In this document: positions 63,674 to 64,000 of the stretch, one piece after another | Position numbering within the stretch: position 1 is the first letter of the stretch | Layout of the letters: every line of letters begins with the position of its first letter | Assembly: GCF_003850045.1 (NCBI RefSeq) | Contig: NZ_RQJX01000011.1 | Span: forward strand, 1-64,000 | Direction of reading: 5' to 3' | Length of the DNA: 64,000 bases | Source of the DNA: Aeromicrobium camelliae | GTDB taxonomy: Bacteria > Actinomycetota > Actinomycetes > Propionibacteriales > Nocardioidaceae | Made by a program: the position numbers and the translations under genes | Notes under the pieces: generated by a model | Told to the model about the DNA's origin: nothing | The model's input: the letters and a program-made list of their open reading frames with translations, nothing else | The model's database searches: none

Positions 63674-64000
63674 ATGAGCACCCCCGTCTCGAGCCTTGCC
63701 GAACGGCGCGAGCGCCAGTTGGCGCACGATCGCGCCCGCGACGAGCACCACGCGCGTCGTCCCGAACTCCTGCGTCCTCGACGCGACCGCTCCGAGCTGC
63801 AGGCGATCGCCGCCGAGGCGTCGACGCGTCTCGCTGATGCGAGCACCGACGACGTGCTCGCTTGGGTCGCCGAGGAGTTCGGCTACCGCACCGCCGTCGC
63901 ATGTTCGATGGCCGATGCCGTCCTCCCCCACGTCGTCGCCCGCCACCTTCCCTGGGTCGACACCCTGTTCCTCGAGACGGGCTACCACTTCGCCGAGACG
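63674..64000 (+). CDS. cysH: phosphoadenylyl/adenylyl-sulfate reductase, 5' part only
   Basis: The first 109 codons are seen; the gene runs off the window. A basic N-terminal region ([17 protein letters not shown]) precedes a PP-loop-like segment AVACSMADAVLPHVVA and DTLFLETGYHFAET, the signature of the CysH/PAPS reductase fold. It reduces activated sulfate to sulfite in assimilation. The cysteines that separate APS from PAPS reductases lie outside the window. TAGGGT is eight bases upstream of the ATG, with GGAG between. Confidence 0.88.
   Translation, partial: MSTPVSSLAERRERQLAHDRARDEHHARRPELLRPRRDRSELQAIAAEASTRLADASTDDVLAWVAEEFGYRTAVACSMADAVLPHVVARHLPWVDTLFLETGYHFAET

Overview
The window is about 70% G+C and carries a complete Pup-proteasome locus, a mycothiol ligase gene (mshC), a B12-dependent methionine synthase and Tat genes in an order that closely follows the helY-to-mshC/uppP region of Mycobacterium tuberculosis. 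It is therefore an actinomycete chromosome. A 13E12-type DUF222/HNH gene at the left edge, a Pup ending in Gly-Gly-Glu and the overall gene style would fit Propionibacteriales/Nocardioidaceae (Aeromicrobium-like), but that placement is an inference.

Layout. 1-0.5 kb: end of an HNH nuclease gene. 0.5-14.9 kb (minus strand): dop, pup, prcB, prcA, a large membrane-bound glycosidase-like protein, pafA, an FKBP lipoprotein, pafB, pafC, tatA, tatC and helY. 15-31.5 kb: a GT4 glycosyltransferase, the proteasomal ATPase arc/mpa, trmI, an M50 protease, a RecB-type nuclease, a HAD phosphatase, metH, a PAC2 protein, mshC, corA, bluB, uppP, an aldo/keto reductase and a DUF5703 protein. 31.5-37.2 kb: an M20 peptidase, an SRPBCC protein, a MoxR/VWA pair, an M23 peptidase and small proteins. 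37.5-40.8 kb: five overlapping genes with two ER/SipW-type signal peptidases, two proteins with SipW-type alternate signal peptides and one LPXTG protein. 41.0 kb: tRNA-Leu(GAG). 41.2-59.1 kb: a nucleic-acid scavenging region with a secreted nuclease, a secreted 5'-nucleotidase, deoC, and a nine-gene nucleoside uptake and salvage run (bmp, ABC transporter, cdd, P450, deoA, maoC, add), broken by an acyltransferase and a small kinase. 59.3-64 kb: a universal stress protein, an amidohydrolase, a MarR/MFS pair, a YciO/YrdC protein, a tiny membrane protein and the start of cysH.

How it works together. Dop/PafA/Pup, ARC and PrcAB form the pupylation-degradation machine, and PafBC is the DNA-damage activator. 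A textbook PafBC promoter motif lies in front of the RecB-type nuclease in the same window. The nuclease/5'-nucleotidase operon has a triple PHO-box-like repeat, and its products would feed the nucleoside ABC transporter and the salvage enzymes.

Regulatory style. At least 18 genes have a TANNNT hexamer exactly six bases before the start codon, which points to widespread leaderless transcription. In four gene pairs the TAG stop codon of the upstream gene is itself the first half of that hexamer. Most other neighbours overlap by 4 bp (ATGA or GTGA). No intergenic stretch exceeds 300 bp; the longest are 37234-37483 and 40758-41042, described below.
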